Assembly: GCA_002327965.1 (NCBI GenBank)
Contig: DCVB01000001.1
Span: 1 to 28,675 of the forward strand
DNA length: 28,675 nt
Reading direction: 5' to 3'
DNA from: Candidatus Aminicenantes bacterium UBA2199
GTDB lineage: Bacteria; Acidobacteriota; Aminicenantia; UBA2199
This document shows positions 15,240-23,036 of the stretch, in pieces. The notes beneath the pieces are model-generated. The model was not told where the DNA came from, did not search any database, and saw only the letters and a program-made list of their open reading frames with translations. The position numbers were made by a program, and so were the translations under genes. Position 1 is the first letter of the stretch. Each line of letters begins with the position of its first letter.

Positions 15240-15258
15240 GCGGCGGGATTCCCGCCGC
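15240..15258 (-). terminator. GC hairpin after the CsgG-like gene, possible terminator
   Basis: A perfect 8-bp stem (GCGGCGGG with CCCGCCGC) around a 3-base loop, 17 bases past the stop of the CsgG-like gene on the minus strand. No T-tract follows, so it is a weak or factor-dependent terminator at best. It separates that gene from the tRNA promoter. Confidence 0.5.
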
Positions 15259-15275
15259 GCCGCCTGTGCCAGGAC

Positions 15276-16004
15276 TCAGTCGTCCATGTCGATGGCACCC
15301 TTGGTCTTTTCCCGGCGCTTGCTGTCCATCGCATCCCACTTCTTCATGCACTTGTGCTCCTTGCCCTTGGCCAGGGAACATTCAAGGTATTCGGAGATGT
15401 AGACGATGCAGGCGCGGATGGCCTTGCCGGTGGGGGTTTGCTTGTAATCCTCGCCGCCCACCGAGAAGTTGCGCAGGCTGAGCCCGGCGCCCAGGGCCGA
15501 TCCCTTGGCATTGGCCTCGATGGTGCGCGCGTCGACGATCTCGCCGGTCTCGGTATCGATGACCTTGAGGTCGACGGCGATGTAGGCCTTGTTCTTTTTG
15601 CCCCCCACGGAAACGCCCTTGAAGCGCACGCCGCCCTTCTGGCCCGAGACGTCCTCCTCGTAGGCCGAGACCGTGCCGGCGACCAGGTACTGGGCGCCCT
15701 TCAGCTTCTTCATCTTCACCTTGGTGCTGGAACTGACGCGGCCCGAGGCGCTCAGGTCCTGCTCGCCGAGGACGGCGTCGATCTCCTTGCGCTCGAGCAC
15801 GCTGAAAGCCTTGGTGCTCACCAGCTCGGAAGCCAGCATGTCCTGCAGTTCCGTGCCCACCGAACCCCGCCACCAGCCGGCCGCTGTATGGTTGGTGAAA
15901 CGTAGCACGCCGATGCGTATCTCGTCACCCGCGGCCGCCATGGGCCGGGAGACCATGGTGAACAGCAGCGCCAGTGCCAAAAATGATAGCAGTGATTTCT
16001 TCAT
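15276..16004 (-). CDS. CsgG/HfaB-family outer-membrane assembly or penicillin-binding-associated protein
   Basis: A 242-residue exported protein with a signal peptide (about 1-24, ending MAAAGDE). The CsgG fold signature is clear: IGVLRFTNHT, LQDMLASELVSTKAFSVLER, KEIDAVLGEQDLS, the central VKMKKLKGAQYLVAGTVSAY, and AVDLKVIDTETGEIVDARTI. CsgG forms the curli secretion pore, but many family members lie outside curli loci and have unknown roles. No lipobox cysteine is seen after the signal peptide, unlike true CsgG, and no csgA/B/E/F genes are nearby. The C-terminus is charged and carries two cysteines (C211-like region LECSLAKGKEHKC). AGGAGG precedes the ATG. Family firm, function unknown. Confidence 0.85.
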   Translation of the reverse strand: MKKSLLSFLALALLFTMVSRPMAAAGDEIRIGVLRFTNHTAAGWWRGSVGTELQDMLASELVSTKAFSVLERKEIDAVLGEQDLSASGRVSSSTKVKMKKLKGAQYLVAGTVSAYEEDVSGQKGGVRFKGVSVGGKKNKAYIAVDLKVIDTETGEIVDARTIEANAKGSALGAGLSLRNFSVGGEDYKQTPTGKAIRACIVYISEYLECSLAKGKEHKCMKKWDAMDSKRREKTKGAIDMDD

Positions 16005-16027
16005 GTGTCCTCCTGAATTTTCTGCTT

Positions 16028-16056
16028 ATTCTACACCGTTGTCGTGACAAATTCAA
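16028..16056 (-). promoter_or_regulatory. Putative promoter for the CsgG-like gene
   Basis: On the minus strand: TTGAAT (16056-16051), a 17-base spacer and TAGAAT (16033-16028), about 24 bases before the ATG. The -35 element overlaps the stop codon of the radical SAM gene. Confidence 0.6.
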
Positions 16057-17174
16057 TCGCCGTTGAAATTTGCGCCGCCGGTTTTTCGCTGGGCCTCAAG
16101 CCTGTAGCGGTGGGGAGAACTCAGCGCCGCTGCCGGCCTGCCTTGGACCCGGCGGGCGATCTTCTTCAACTTGCAGGTCCAAACGGGGATCACCGCCAGC
16201 GTGCCGGTGGCCAGGGCGGCCACGACCGGGCAGACGGCGCAGCGTTCCAGGTCGTCGCAAAGGCAGCACAATTCTTTCTTTTCATTGAAAAAAAAGTCCT
16301 GGCGCAACTCGGCATAATTGGCGGTTACGGCGGGGAAGCCCTTTTCAAGGCCGGCCATGAAGCCTTCAAGTTCGCCGAAGCAATATTTCGCGTAATCGGG
16401 ATTCTGCCGCGAATGCCCCAGCAGGTCGTAGAACAGGTAGCAGCCCCAGACGGTGCGATCGGGGAGCAGGGCCAGGCGGTCGCGGCCGGCCGAGCAGGTG
16501 AAGATCCCCTTGCCGTCCGTGAGGTTGAGGCTTTCCAGGGGTGTTTTTCCGGTTTTTTGCCGGTACCGGAGGCAGATCTTCATCAGTCGCCCCAGTTGCT
16601 TCTCGAGGATCGCCAGGTCGGTTTTTTTCCATGGAACACACGCGTCCAAAGTGTATTGCAGGCGGGAGTGGCCCTGGCGCAGCAGCGCTTCCATGCTCGC
16701 GGCCAGCAGCGGCACGGTCTTCGGAGTAAAGACGCTGTTGATTGCATACCCATCAGGATAAAGCCGCCTCAGTCGATCCGATGCCCTTTTCACGGCGGCC
16801 ACGCTTTTTGCATCCCGGTTCTTCTGGGCCAGCCCGTCGTAACTCAAGAGCAGTTCAAAATGGTGTTTCCTGAAAAACAGGATGTGTTGCTTTTCCAACA
16901 GCGAACCATTGGTGGTCAGGGTGAAGCGAAACCTGTTCCTGAAATATTTCTCCGCATGGGCAACTGTTTTTTTTACCAATGGCCAGCTCAGCAGCGGCTC
17001 CCCGCCATAAAACCCGAGCCATACCTCCCGGTCCAGGCGCGTTCGCAGGAGATCCAGGAAATCACGGATGTCTTTTATTTTTAAGGTGTTGTTCCCTTTT
17101 TGTTGCGGACAATATGGGCAGGAAAAATTGCACCTGTCGCTCAGGACCAGGGTCAAAGAGGAGATCTCCCTCAT
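16053..17174 (-). CDS. Radical SAM protein with SPASM-like C-terminal cysteine domain
   Basis: A 373-residue radical S-adenosylmethionine enzyme. The SAM-cluster motif C15-x3-C19-x2-C22 (RCNFSCPYC) is followed by the GGEP motif (FYGGEPLLS, 56-63), the TTNGS strand (88-91) and LSYDG. The C-terminal part carries C227 and C245, then C303-x2-C306-x5-C312-x2-C315 and C334. This closely resembles the SPASM arrangement for auxiliary 4Fe-4S clusters, used by peptide-modifying enzymes and anaerobic sulfatase maturases. The substrate is unknown: no sulfatase is present, but a 67-residue protein with a C-terminal cysteine is encoded divergently 140 bases away. The start is fixed by distance to the cysteine motif. 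No ribosome-binding site is visible and the predicted transcript is nearly leaderless. Confidence 0.85.
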   Translation of the reverse strand: MREISSLTLVLSDRCNFSCPYCPQQKGNNTLKIKDIRDFLDLLRTRLDREVWLGFYGGEPLLSWPLVKKTVAHAEKYFRNRFRFTLTTNGSLLEKQHILFFRKHHFELLLSYDGLAQKNRDAKSVAAVKRASDRLRRLYPDGYAINSVFTPKTVPLLAASMEALLRQGHSRLQYTLDACVPWKKTDLAILEKQLGRLMKICLRYRQKTGKTPLESLNLTDGKGIFTCSAGRDRLALLPDRTVWGCYLFYDLLGHSRQNPDYAKYCFGELEGFMAGLEKGFPAVTANYAELRQDFFFNEKKELCCLCDDLERCAVCPVVAALATGTLAVIPVWTCKLKKIARRVQGRPAAALSSPHRYRLEAQRKTGGANFNGD

Positions 17175-17183
17175 GGCCAGGTC

Positions 17184-17212
17184 ATTGTAGCAGGGCGGGC
17201 GGTTGCAGGCAA
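17184..17212 (-). promoter_or_regulatory. Putative promoter for the radical SAM gene
   Basis: On the minus strand: TTGCCT (17212-17207), a 17-base spacer and TACAAT (17189-17184). Initiation about seven bases on would fall near 17177, only about three bases before the ATG at 17174. Confidence 0.55.
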
Positions 17213-17256
17213 ACGGCGGAGAAGACCGCCTGCTGAAAATTCAACTCGTCGATTCC

Positions 17257-17285
17257 TTGTTTTTGTTCATTCTTTGTCCTAAAAT
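17257..17285 (+). promoter_or_regulatory. Putative promoter for the small protein and propeller kinase
   Basis: TTGTTT at 17257-17262, a 17-base spacer and TAAAAT at 17280-17285, 30 bases before the start at 17315. The -10 element is good; the -35 element matches consensus at only three positions. Confidence 0.5.
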
Positions 17286-17314
17286 CAGCGCATATTCCAA
17301 AACGGAGGTGGTTC

Positions 17315-17518
17315 ATGGAGATAAAGAAGGCCAATGTGAACCTGCTGTTGGGCAAGATCCGGACCTATCTTGACGCGCAGCCTCAGGCGAGGAAGAAAGG
17401 GAAAAGATTCAGCGAGGCTGAAAAAGCGCTGGCCCAGGTGGAAAGGATTTTCGTTGAGAAGGAGGGACGGCTCAAGTCGGCGCCCTGCTCGACCAAGAAG
17501 CCTTCCATGGGGGGTTGA
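17315..17518 (+). CDS. Small 67-residue protein of unknown function, candidate peptide substrate
   Basis: Not recognised. GGAGG six bases upstream of the ATG (after TGGTTC) supports real translation. The N-terminal two thirds are charged and probably helical (MEIKKANVNLLLGKIRTYL, then FSEAEKALAQVERIFVEKEG). The last 14 residues are different in character, with one cysteine and a glycine end (SAPCSTKKPSMGG). There is no signal peptide or membrane helix. The gene is divergent from the radical SAM gene and 30 bases upstream of the propeller kinase, with which it is probably co-transcribed. The helical front plus distinct short tail resembles a leader/core precursor. Equally it could be a small regulator or adaptor of the kinase; the sequence does not decide. 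Confidence 0.65.
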   Translation: MEIKKANVNLLLGKIRTYLDAQPQARKKGKRFSEAEKALAQVERIFVEKEGRLKSAPCSTKKPSMGG

Positions 17519-17548
17519 TGAATCATCCTGGTTGATCGGAAAATCAAC

Positions 17549-20500
17549 TTGAATTTTCGTAAAAGCGCTTTCCTGTTCTTTTTTTTCATCAGCATCATCG
17601 GCCATCTCCAGGGCCTTGATCCGCAAAAAAGAATAACCCAGTATGCGTTGAACACCTGGAAAACCGAACGCGGCCTGCCCAACAATACGGTCCTGGACAT
17701 AGCACAGGACCGATCCGGATATTTGTGGCTGGGCACGGCCGGTGGCCTGGTGCGCTTTGACGGAGAGAGATTCACCGTTTTCAACAGCAGCAACACCGCT
17801 GAATTTCATGATAACCTGGTGAACAATCTCCATGTCGACCAACGGGGGATTCTTTGGATCGGGACCATGCGTGGAAAAGTGTTCAGCCTGGACAAGGGAA
17901 TGTTTATAAATCATCCCCTGACCGGCAGCGTGTCAGGATTGTCCACCCATTGCATTGTTGAGGATGGCCAGGGCGATCTCTGGGTCGGGACTTCCGGGGG
18001 ATTGTTCTATTTGACATCCGGAACCCGCGGACTTTTCAAGAAACACGCCACTTTTGCGGGCATGAGAATTCTCTGTCTGGCCACCGACCATGTGGGGCGG
18101 TTGCTGGTCGGCACGGAGGGCAGGGGCGTGTATCGTGTTGAAAAGGGCCAACCGCCGCGGGTCCTGTCCTTTGCCGAAGATTTGAGCGCCGACATCTATG
18201 TCATGAAACAGGACCGCAATGGATCCTTGTGGATCGGGACGGATGATGGATTGTTTGTTTTTCGGGACAAGCGGTTGCAAAAAATTTCATTGGACCATGG
18301 TTCGAGCCAAATCATGTCCCTGGTCGAAGACCGGAACGGCAACCTGTGGGTGGGCAGCGAGGTTGGCTTGTACCGTTGGGCTCAGGGTGCATTTCAATAT
18401 CTGGCCGCCAATCCGGGTCCAAGCGGCAACCAGATCTATTCTCTCTGCGAGGATAGTGAGGGCTCATTATGGGTGGGGGGCATCGATGGCGGATTGACCC
18501 AACTCCGCGATGAAAAAATAACGGCTTTTACCGAGCATGAAGGACTGGCCGGCAGCAAGTTTCGCGCCCTGCACGAAGATCGTGGCGGAACGTTGTGGAT
18601 CGCCGGCCTCGGCGGTTTTCTCAACCGCTATCAAAATGGCCGGGTTGAAAGTTTCAGTTTGCCGAACCGCTTTAAAAATATTGACGTGAATACTCTTGAA
18701 AATGCCGGCGGCGGTTCATTGTGGTTGGGAACCGATGCCGGGCTGATTTTCTTCCATGACGGCCGATCCCGCGAAGTTTCCCTGCCCGGGCCGAAGCCCG
18801 CCATGGCCACGCGTTGTGTTTTATCCGATCGCTACGGGCGCTTATGGATCGGAACCTGGGGCGGCGGACTGCTGTGCCGCCAGAACGGGAAATTCACGAC
18901 CTTTTCCAGTGCCGATGGCTTGCGCGACGAGCGGATATCATCGCTTTTTGAAGACCGGCGAGGGAATTTATGGGTCGGCAGCGAGAACGGCCTTTCGGTC
19001 ATGAATTCCGACAAGGTCGGTGAATTTTCAATTGAGCCTTTTTTGGACCATTGCAGCGTGTTTTCGTTTCATGAGGAAGTGAATGGCACGTTGTGGATTG
19101 GCACCAGTCGTGGTTTAAAAGTGAAAAGAAATGGCGGCTGGGGCTCACTGAACAGTGATCGAGGTCTGTTCGACAGCCGGATCCTGGCCATCCTTGAGGA
19201 TGAGTCGGGCTTTTTGTGGATGAGCAGCGAGCGCGGGATCTTCCGGGCGGCAAAAGACGAACTCGAAAAAGCGGCCTTCGAAAAAAACCTGATGGTAAGC
19301 GGCCGGTTGTTCGATGAAAACGACGGCATGAAGAGCGCCATCTGCAACTATGGCAACCCTTCCGGCTGGAAGGACGGCGGCGGCCGGCTGTGGTTCGCCA
19401 ACCTGGCCGGGGTGGTGAGCATCGACCCGGCCCATATCAGGAGAAACGACCGGGTGCCGCCGGTTGAGGTGGAGAAAGTCGTCGTCGACGACCGCAGCCT
19501 GCCGATCATGGACGACCCCGGGGGGATGCCCCTGCCGCTGGCCGCTGGCAGCAGGAAATTCGCGTTCAAATACACGGCTTTGAGCTTTGTCCGCAGTGAC
19601 AGGATCCAATTCAAGTATAAGCTTGACGGCCATGACGGGGAGTGGACGTCAGCCGGCAACCGCCGCGAGGCGTTCTACAACGACCTCAAGCCCGGCCATT
19701 ATCGCTTCCGCGTCATCGCGGCCAACGCCGACGGGGTCTGGAACCCGGCCGGCGCCTCCTTCGCCTTTTACCTGCGGCCGTTCGTCTACCAGACCTGGTG
19801 GTTCATGTTGCTCGCCGCGCTGGCGTTCATGGCCGTGACGGTGCTCCTGTGGCAGCTGCTGAAAAAATACCTGCGCGCGGTCAAGTTCTGGAAGAAAAAG
19901 ACCCAGATCGGCCACTTCAATATACTGGAAACGATCGGCACGGGCGGCATGGCCACGGTCTACAAGGCGCAGGACACGCTGGAAAAAAAGCGTGTCGTGG
20001 CCCTAAAGGTGCTGAGGGAGGAGAATTTCCACGACGAGAACCAGAAAAAGCGCTTCAAGCACGAGTCGCTGATCACCGAGCAGCTGGACCACCCGCACAT
20101 CGTGCGCATTTTCGAGCGCGGGGAGCTGGAGGACTGCTGCTACATCGCCATGGAGCTGCTGGACGGGCAGTCGCTGGCCGCGCTCATCCGCCACGGGGGG
20201 CGGCTGGAGACGGCTGCGGCGCTGGACATCATGCTGCAGATCGTCGACGCCCTGGGCGCCATCCACGGCCAGAACATCGTCCACCGCGACCTCAAGCCGG
20301 AGAATATCATGATCAGCGAGCGCCGCGGCCGGCCCCACTTCGTCAAGCTTCTCGACTTCGGCTTGGCCATCACCCCGGCCCAGTCGCGGCTGACCCTGTC
20401 CGGTGTGGTCATGGGCACCATCCGCTACCTGCCGCCGGAACGGATCAGCGACGGCACCTCCTCCCCGGCCGGGGACATTTATGCCGCCGGCATCATCCTC

Positions 20501-20734
20501 TATGAGATGCTGACCGGCTCCAAGCCCTTCTGGTCGGAGGCGACCGGCGAGGTGATCCATCGCATCCTGGAAACCTACCCCCTTCCCGTCCGCGAGATCA
20601 ACCCCGCCATCCCCCGGGACCTGGAGGCGCTGATCACGGCCATGATCGACAAAGACCCGGAGCGGAGACCGTCGCTGGCCGCGGTCGAGAAAAGGCTGAA
20701 ACAGCTTGCGGAAGCGACAGATATCAGGTCTTAG
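17549..20734 (+). CDS. Transmembrane receptor: double beta-propeller + Y_Y_Y domain + Ser/Thr protein kinase
   Basis: A 1061-residue sensor kinase. A signal peptide (about 1-22) leads to 14 two-component-regulator propeller repeats of LWxGT-x-GL type (for example LWLGTAGGLVRF, LWIGTDDGLFVF, LWVGSENGLSVM). This is enough for two seven-bladed propellers outside the membrane. A Y_Y_Y domain (about 673-745; YKLDGHDGEWTSAG, YRFRVIAANADGVWN) and one membrane helix (about 750-772) follow. The cytoplasmic Hanks-type kinase has the glycine loop GTGGMATVYKA from 797, Lys820 (VALKVL), HRDLKPEN with Asp914, DFGLA with Asp936, and GTIRYLPPE. All catalytic residues are intact. The start is TTG at 17549: an in-frame stop at 17519-17521 and the signal peptide exclude others. 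Base composition shifts from AT-richer to GC-rich near 19350. Confidence 0.92.
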   Translation: MNFRKSAFLFFFFISIIGHLQGLDPQKRITQYALNTWKTERGLPNNTVLDIAQDRSGYLWLGTAGGLVRFDGERFTVFNSSNTAEFHDNLVNNLHVDQRGILWIGTMRGKVFSLDKGMFINHPLTGSVSGLSTHCIVEDGQGDLWVGTSGGLFYLTSGTRGLFKKHATFAGMRILCLATDHVGRLLVGTEGRGVYRVEKGQPPRVLSFAEDLSADIYVMKQDRNGSLWIGTDDGLFVFRDKRLQKISLDHGSSQIMSLVEDRNGNLWVGSEVGLYRWAQGAFQYLAANPGPSGNQIYSLCEDSEGSLWVGGIDGGLTQLRDEKITAFTEHEGLAGSKFRALHEDRGGTLWIAGLGGFLNRYQNGRVESFSLPNRFKNIDVNTLENAGGGSLWLGTDAGLIFFHDGRSREVSLPGPKPAMATRCVLSDRYGRLWIGTWGGGLLCRQNGKFTTFSSADGLRDERISSLFEDRRGNLWVGSENGLSVMNSDKVGEFSIEPFLDHCSVFSFHEEVNGTLWIGTSRGLKVKRNGGWGSLNSDRGLFDSRILAILEDESGFLWMSSERGIFRAAKDELEKAAFEKNLMVSGRLFDENDGMKSAICNYGNPSGWKDGGGRLWFANLAGVVSIDPAHIRRNDRVPPVEVEKVVVDDRSLPIMDDPGGMPLPLAAGSRKFAFKYTALSFVRSDRIQFKYKLDGHDGEWTSAGNRREAFYNDLKPGHYRFRVIAANADGVWNPAGASFAFYLRPFVYQTWWFMLLAALAFMAVTVLLWQLLKKYLRAVKFWKKKTQIGHFNILETIGTGGMATVYKAQDTLEKKRVVALKVLREENFHDENQKKRFKHESLITEQLDHPHIVRIFERGELEDCCYIAMELLDGQSLAALIRHGGRLETAAALDIMLQIVDALGAIHGQNIVHRDLKPENIMISERRGRPHFVKLLDFGLAITPAQSRLTLSGVVMGTIRYLPPERISDGTSSPAGDIYAAGIILYEMLTGSKPFWSEATGEVIHRILETYPLPVREINPAIPRDLEALITAMIDKDPERRPSLAAVEKRLKQLAEATDIRS

Positions 20735-20943
20735 ACGTTAGACGTGTGAAGAAAGACGTCAGACGACAGACGTCAGACGACAGATGAGAGAAGAAAGACG
20801 TTAGACGACAGACGTCAGACGTTAGCAAGAGAGATCCCCTGAAAGATCGCTGACGGGCTTGCTTCTCCTGCTGACATCTGACGTCCAGCATCTGACATCT
20901 GTCTTCTGTTTTCTGTCGTCTGTCTTCTGACCTCTGTCGTCTA
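20732..20943. repeat. Degenerate inverted repeat array between convergent genes
   Basis: A low-complexity block built from variants of GACGACAGA, GACGTCAGAC and GACGTTAGAC. The left half (20732-20825) carries them on the plus strand, including a 42-base-offset direct repeat (from 20748 and from 20790; one mismatch in the first 33 bases). The right half (about 20868-20943) carries the complement (TCTGACATCTG, TCTGTCGTCTGTCTTCTGAC). The arms can pair imperfectly around a unique centre at about 20826-20867. It fills the whole space between the kinase and the S9 peptidase, and no gene is seen in it. There are no regular spacers, so it is not CRISPR. Confidence 0.8.
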
Positions 20944-22974
20944 CTGTAAATGCTCGGCAAACCAGCCCAGCACCGTTTGCCACCACAGCCGCGCGTTTTG
21001 AGGCTTCTGCACGAAGTGGTTCTCGTCGGGGAAATAGAGCATCTTGGACTCGACGCCGCGCCGCTGCAGGGCGGTGAACAGCATCAGTCCCTGGCAGACC
21101 GGCACGCGGAAATCCTTTTCGCTGTGCACGACCAGCATGGGCACCTTGAAGCGCTCGACGAAATTGGCCGGGTTCCATTTCTCATAGAGGTCGCTCTCCC
21201 AGGGGACGCCGCCGTACTCCCATTCCTCGAACCACAGCTCCTCGGTGGAATAATACATGCTGCGGGCGTCGAAGATGCCGTCGTGCGAGACCAGGCAGCG
21301 GAACGGATACTTGAACTCGTCGCTGTGGCCGGCCATCCAGTTGATCATGAAGCCGCCGTAGGAGGCGCCGGCCGCCACCAGCCGCTCCGGGTCGATGAAG
21401 GGGAAGTTCTCCACCAGGTACTGCTGCCCCTTGACCAGGTCGACGAAGGGGGCGCCGCCCCAGTCGCCGGAAATGGAATCGGTGAACTCCTGGCCGTAGC
21501 CCGGGCTGCCGTGGAAGTTGATCGCCGCCACCACGTAGCCGGGCGAAGCGAACAGGCTGTGGTTCCAGCGGTAGTGGAAGTCGTCGGTCCAGGCGTTCTG
21601 CGGGCCGCCGTGCACCAGGAATACCAGGGGATATTTTTCCCCGGCGTCAAAGAAAGGCGGCTTGAGCAGCATGCCCTCGACGGTTTCTCCCGCCGCGCCC
21701 TGGAAGCGGAAGGTCTCGACGCGGTTCATCTCGATGTCCTTGAGGCGCTCGCGGTTGAAGTGCGTCAGCTGCGTCTGCCGGCGGCTGCGCAGGTCGACCT
21801 TGAACAACTCCTGGGGCATGGCCACGTTCTGCGCCAGGTACACCAGCGCCCGGCCGTCCGCGGTGGGGCGCAGGGAACCGGCGTTGACCGCGGCGACGAT
21901 CTTCTCGATCCTGCCCGAGGCGATGTGCAGCTTGAAGATCGGGTGATGGATGCTCTCGGAGGCGATGAAATAGATGGCCCGCTCGTCGGCGGCGAACTCG
22001 AAAGCGGTGATGGTATGGGCGAAGCCGGCGGTCAGGTTCCGCCGCGCCCCGGTCTTGAGATCGTAGAGGATGATGTCCTTCTTGTCGGCCTCGAAGCCGG
22101 GTCGGCTCATGGAGAAGTAAGCCAGGTAGCGGCTCCGCGGCGAAAAAACGGGGTTGGCGTCACTGCCCTTGTTGGCGGCGCTGATATTCTTTTCCTCGCC
22201 GCTGCGCAGGTCGCGCAGGAAAACGTCGTTGTTGGTGGATATGGCCACCACGGGGTCGGTGTTCTTGACATAGGCGAACCAGGCATTGTCGCCGGAGAAA
22301 ATGAAGTCTTGTGCGCCACCCAGGTCGAGCGGCGGGGTGTCGAACTCGCCCGGCGTCAGGTCGACGTACTCCTCGCTGCCGGGAGCGTGCAGGAAAACAT
22401 GACTGCGCTTGCCGTCGCGCCACGAGTCCCAGACCCGGAACATGAGGCCGGACAGGATCTTGCCCGTTGCTTTGACGCCGGCCGCCTCCTTTTTCAGCGC
22501 CAGGGCTTCGGCGAACGTCCCGGCCCGGGGATCGATGTCACGGGCAAAGGCGATGCGCTTTTCGTCACCCGACCAGATGAAGGCGCCGACGCCGCCGGGA
22601 ATCTGGGTCAGGGGAGTGACCACGGCCGGGTTGGCCGGATCCATGGAGAAAACCTGCGGGTCCCCGTCGCGGCTGGAAACGAAGGTCAGCAGCCCGGAGC
22701 GCAGGAAGCGCGGGTTGGAGCTGTTGCCCTTGCCGTCGGTCAGCCGGGTCAGTGTCCGGCCCTGCAGGTCTGTCGCATAGAGCTCGGATTGGAAGGAATT
22801 GCCGTCGATGTCCGCCTGGCGCACCGTGAATACGATCCGGCGGCCGTCGGGGGAAACCGCCGGCGACGACAGGCGGCCGACGGAGAACATGTCCTCGAAG
22901 TTCAGGGCCCGCTTCTGTCCCCAGAGGGCAGGAGCCAGGAACAGGCACAGGAAAAGAGCGGTTGCTTTTTTCAT
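20941..22974 (-). CDS. Secreted S9-family prolyl oligopeptidase / acylaminoacyl-peptidase-like serine peptidase
   Basis: A 677-residue exported serine peptidase. The signal peptide (about 1-19, ending ALWG) precedes a beta-propeller with WD40-like/TolB-like blades (SSPAVSPDGRRIVFTV, GAFIWSGDEKRIAFARD, ANPVFSPRSRYLAYFS). The C-terminal alpha/beta-hydrolase has HGGPQNAWTD as the oxyanion region, nucleophile Ser538 in GASYGGFM, Asp621 in HSEKDFRVPV and His653 in DENHFVQKP. This is the full triad in the usual order and at usual length for the family. It likely degrades small periplasmic or extracellular peptides. The ATG at 22974 is chosen over an upstream one because GAGGAG lies eight bases before it and it opens the signal peptide. 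The TAG stop is the first triplet of the neighbouring repeat. Confidence 0.94.
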   Translation of the reverse strand: MKKATALFLCLFLAPALWGQKRALNFEDMFSVGRLSSPAVSPDGRRIVFTVRQADIDGNSFQSELYATDLQGRTLTRLTDGKGNSSNPRFLRSGLLTFVSSRDGDPQVFSMDPANPAVVTPLTQIPGGVGAFIWSGDEKRIAFARDIDPRAGTFAEALALKKEAAGVKATGKILSGLMFRVWDSWRDGKRSHVFLHAPGSEEYVDLTPGEFDTPPLDLGGAQDFIFSGDNAWFAYVKNTDPVVAISTNNDVFLRDLRSGEEKNISAANKGSDANPVFSPRSRYLAYFSMSRPGFEADKKDIILYDLKTGARRNLTAGFAHTITAFEFAADERAIYFIASESIHHPIFKLHIASGRIEKIVAAVNAGSLRPTADGRALVYLAQNVAMPQELFKVDLRSRRQTQLTHFNRERLKDIEMNRVETFRFQGAAGETVEGMLLKPPFFDAGEKYPLVFLVHGGPQNAWTDDFHYRWNHSLFASPGYVVAAINFHGSPGYGQEFTDSISGDWGGAPFVDLVKGQQYLVENFPFIDPERLVAAGASYGGFMINWMAGHSDEFKYPFRCLVSHDGIFDARSMYYSTEELWFEEWEYGGVPWESDLYEKWNPANFVERFKVPMLVVHSEKDFRVPVCQGLMLFTALQRRGVESKMLYFPDENHFVQKPQNARLWWQTVLGWFAEHLQ

Positions 22975-23036
22975 ACGATTTCTCCTCGGATTGATGTCAG
23001 GCAATCGCTGTGCCCGGCCTCGGGCCGAAGCGATGC

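Noticed and set aside
20732..20943. Possible CRISPR array
   Set aside because: Words are 7-10 bases, degenerate and contiguous, in both orientations, with no unique spacers of constant length.
20724..20960. A 78-codon minus-strand frame rich in Arg, Gln, Asp and Lys
   Set aside because: It is only the translation of the degenerate repeat array; no start signals.
22975..23036. A promoter for the S9 peptidase
   Set aside because: No pair of -35 and -10 elements at suitable spacing could be found; only a good ribosome-binding site is visible.
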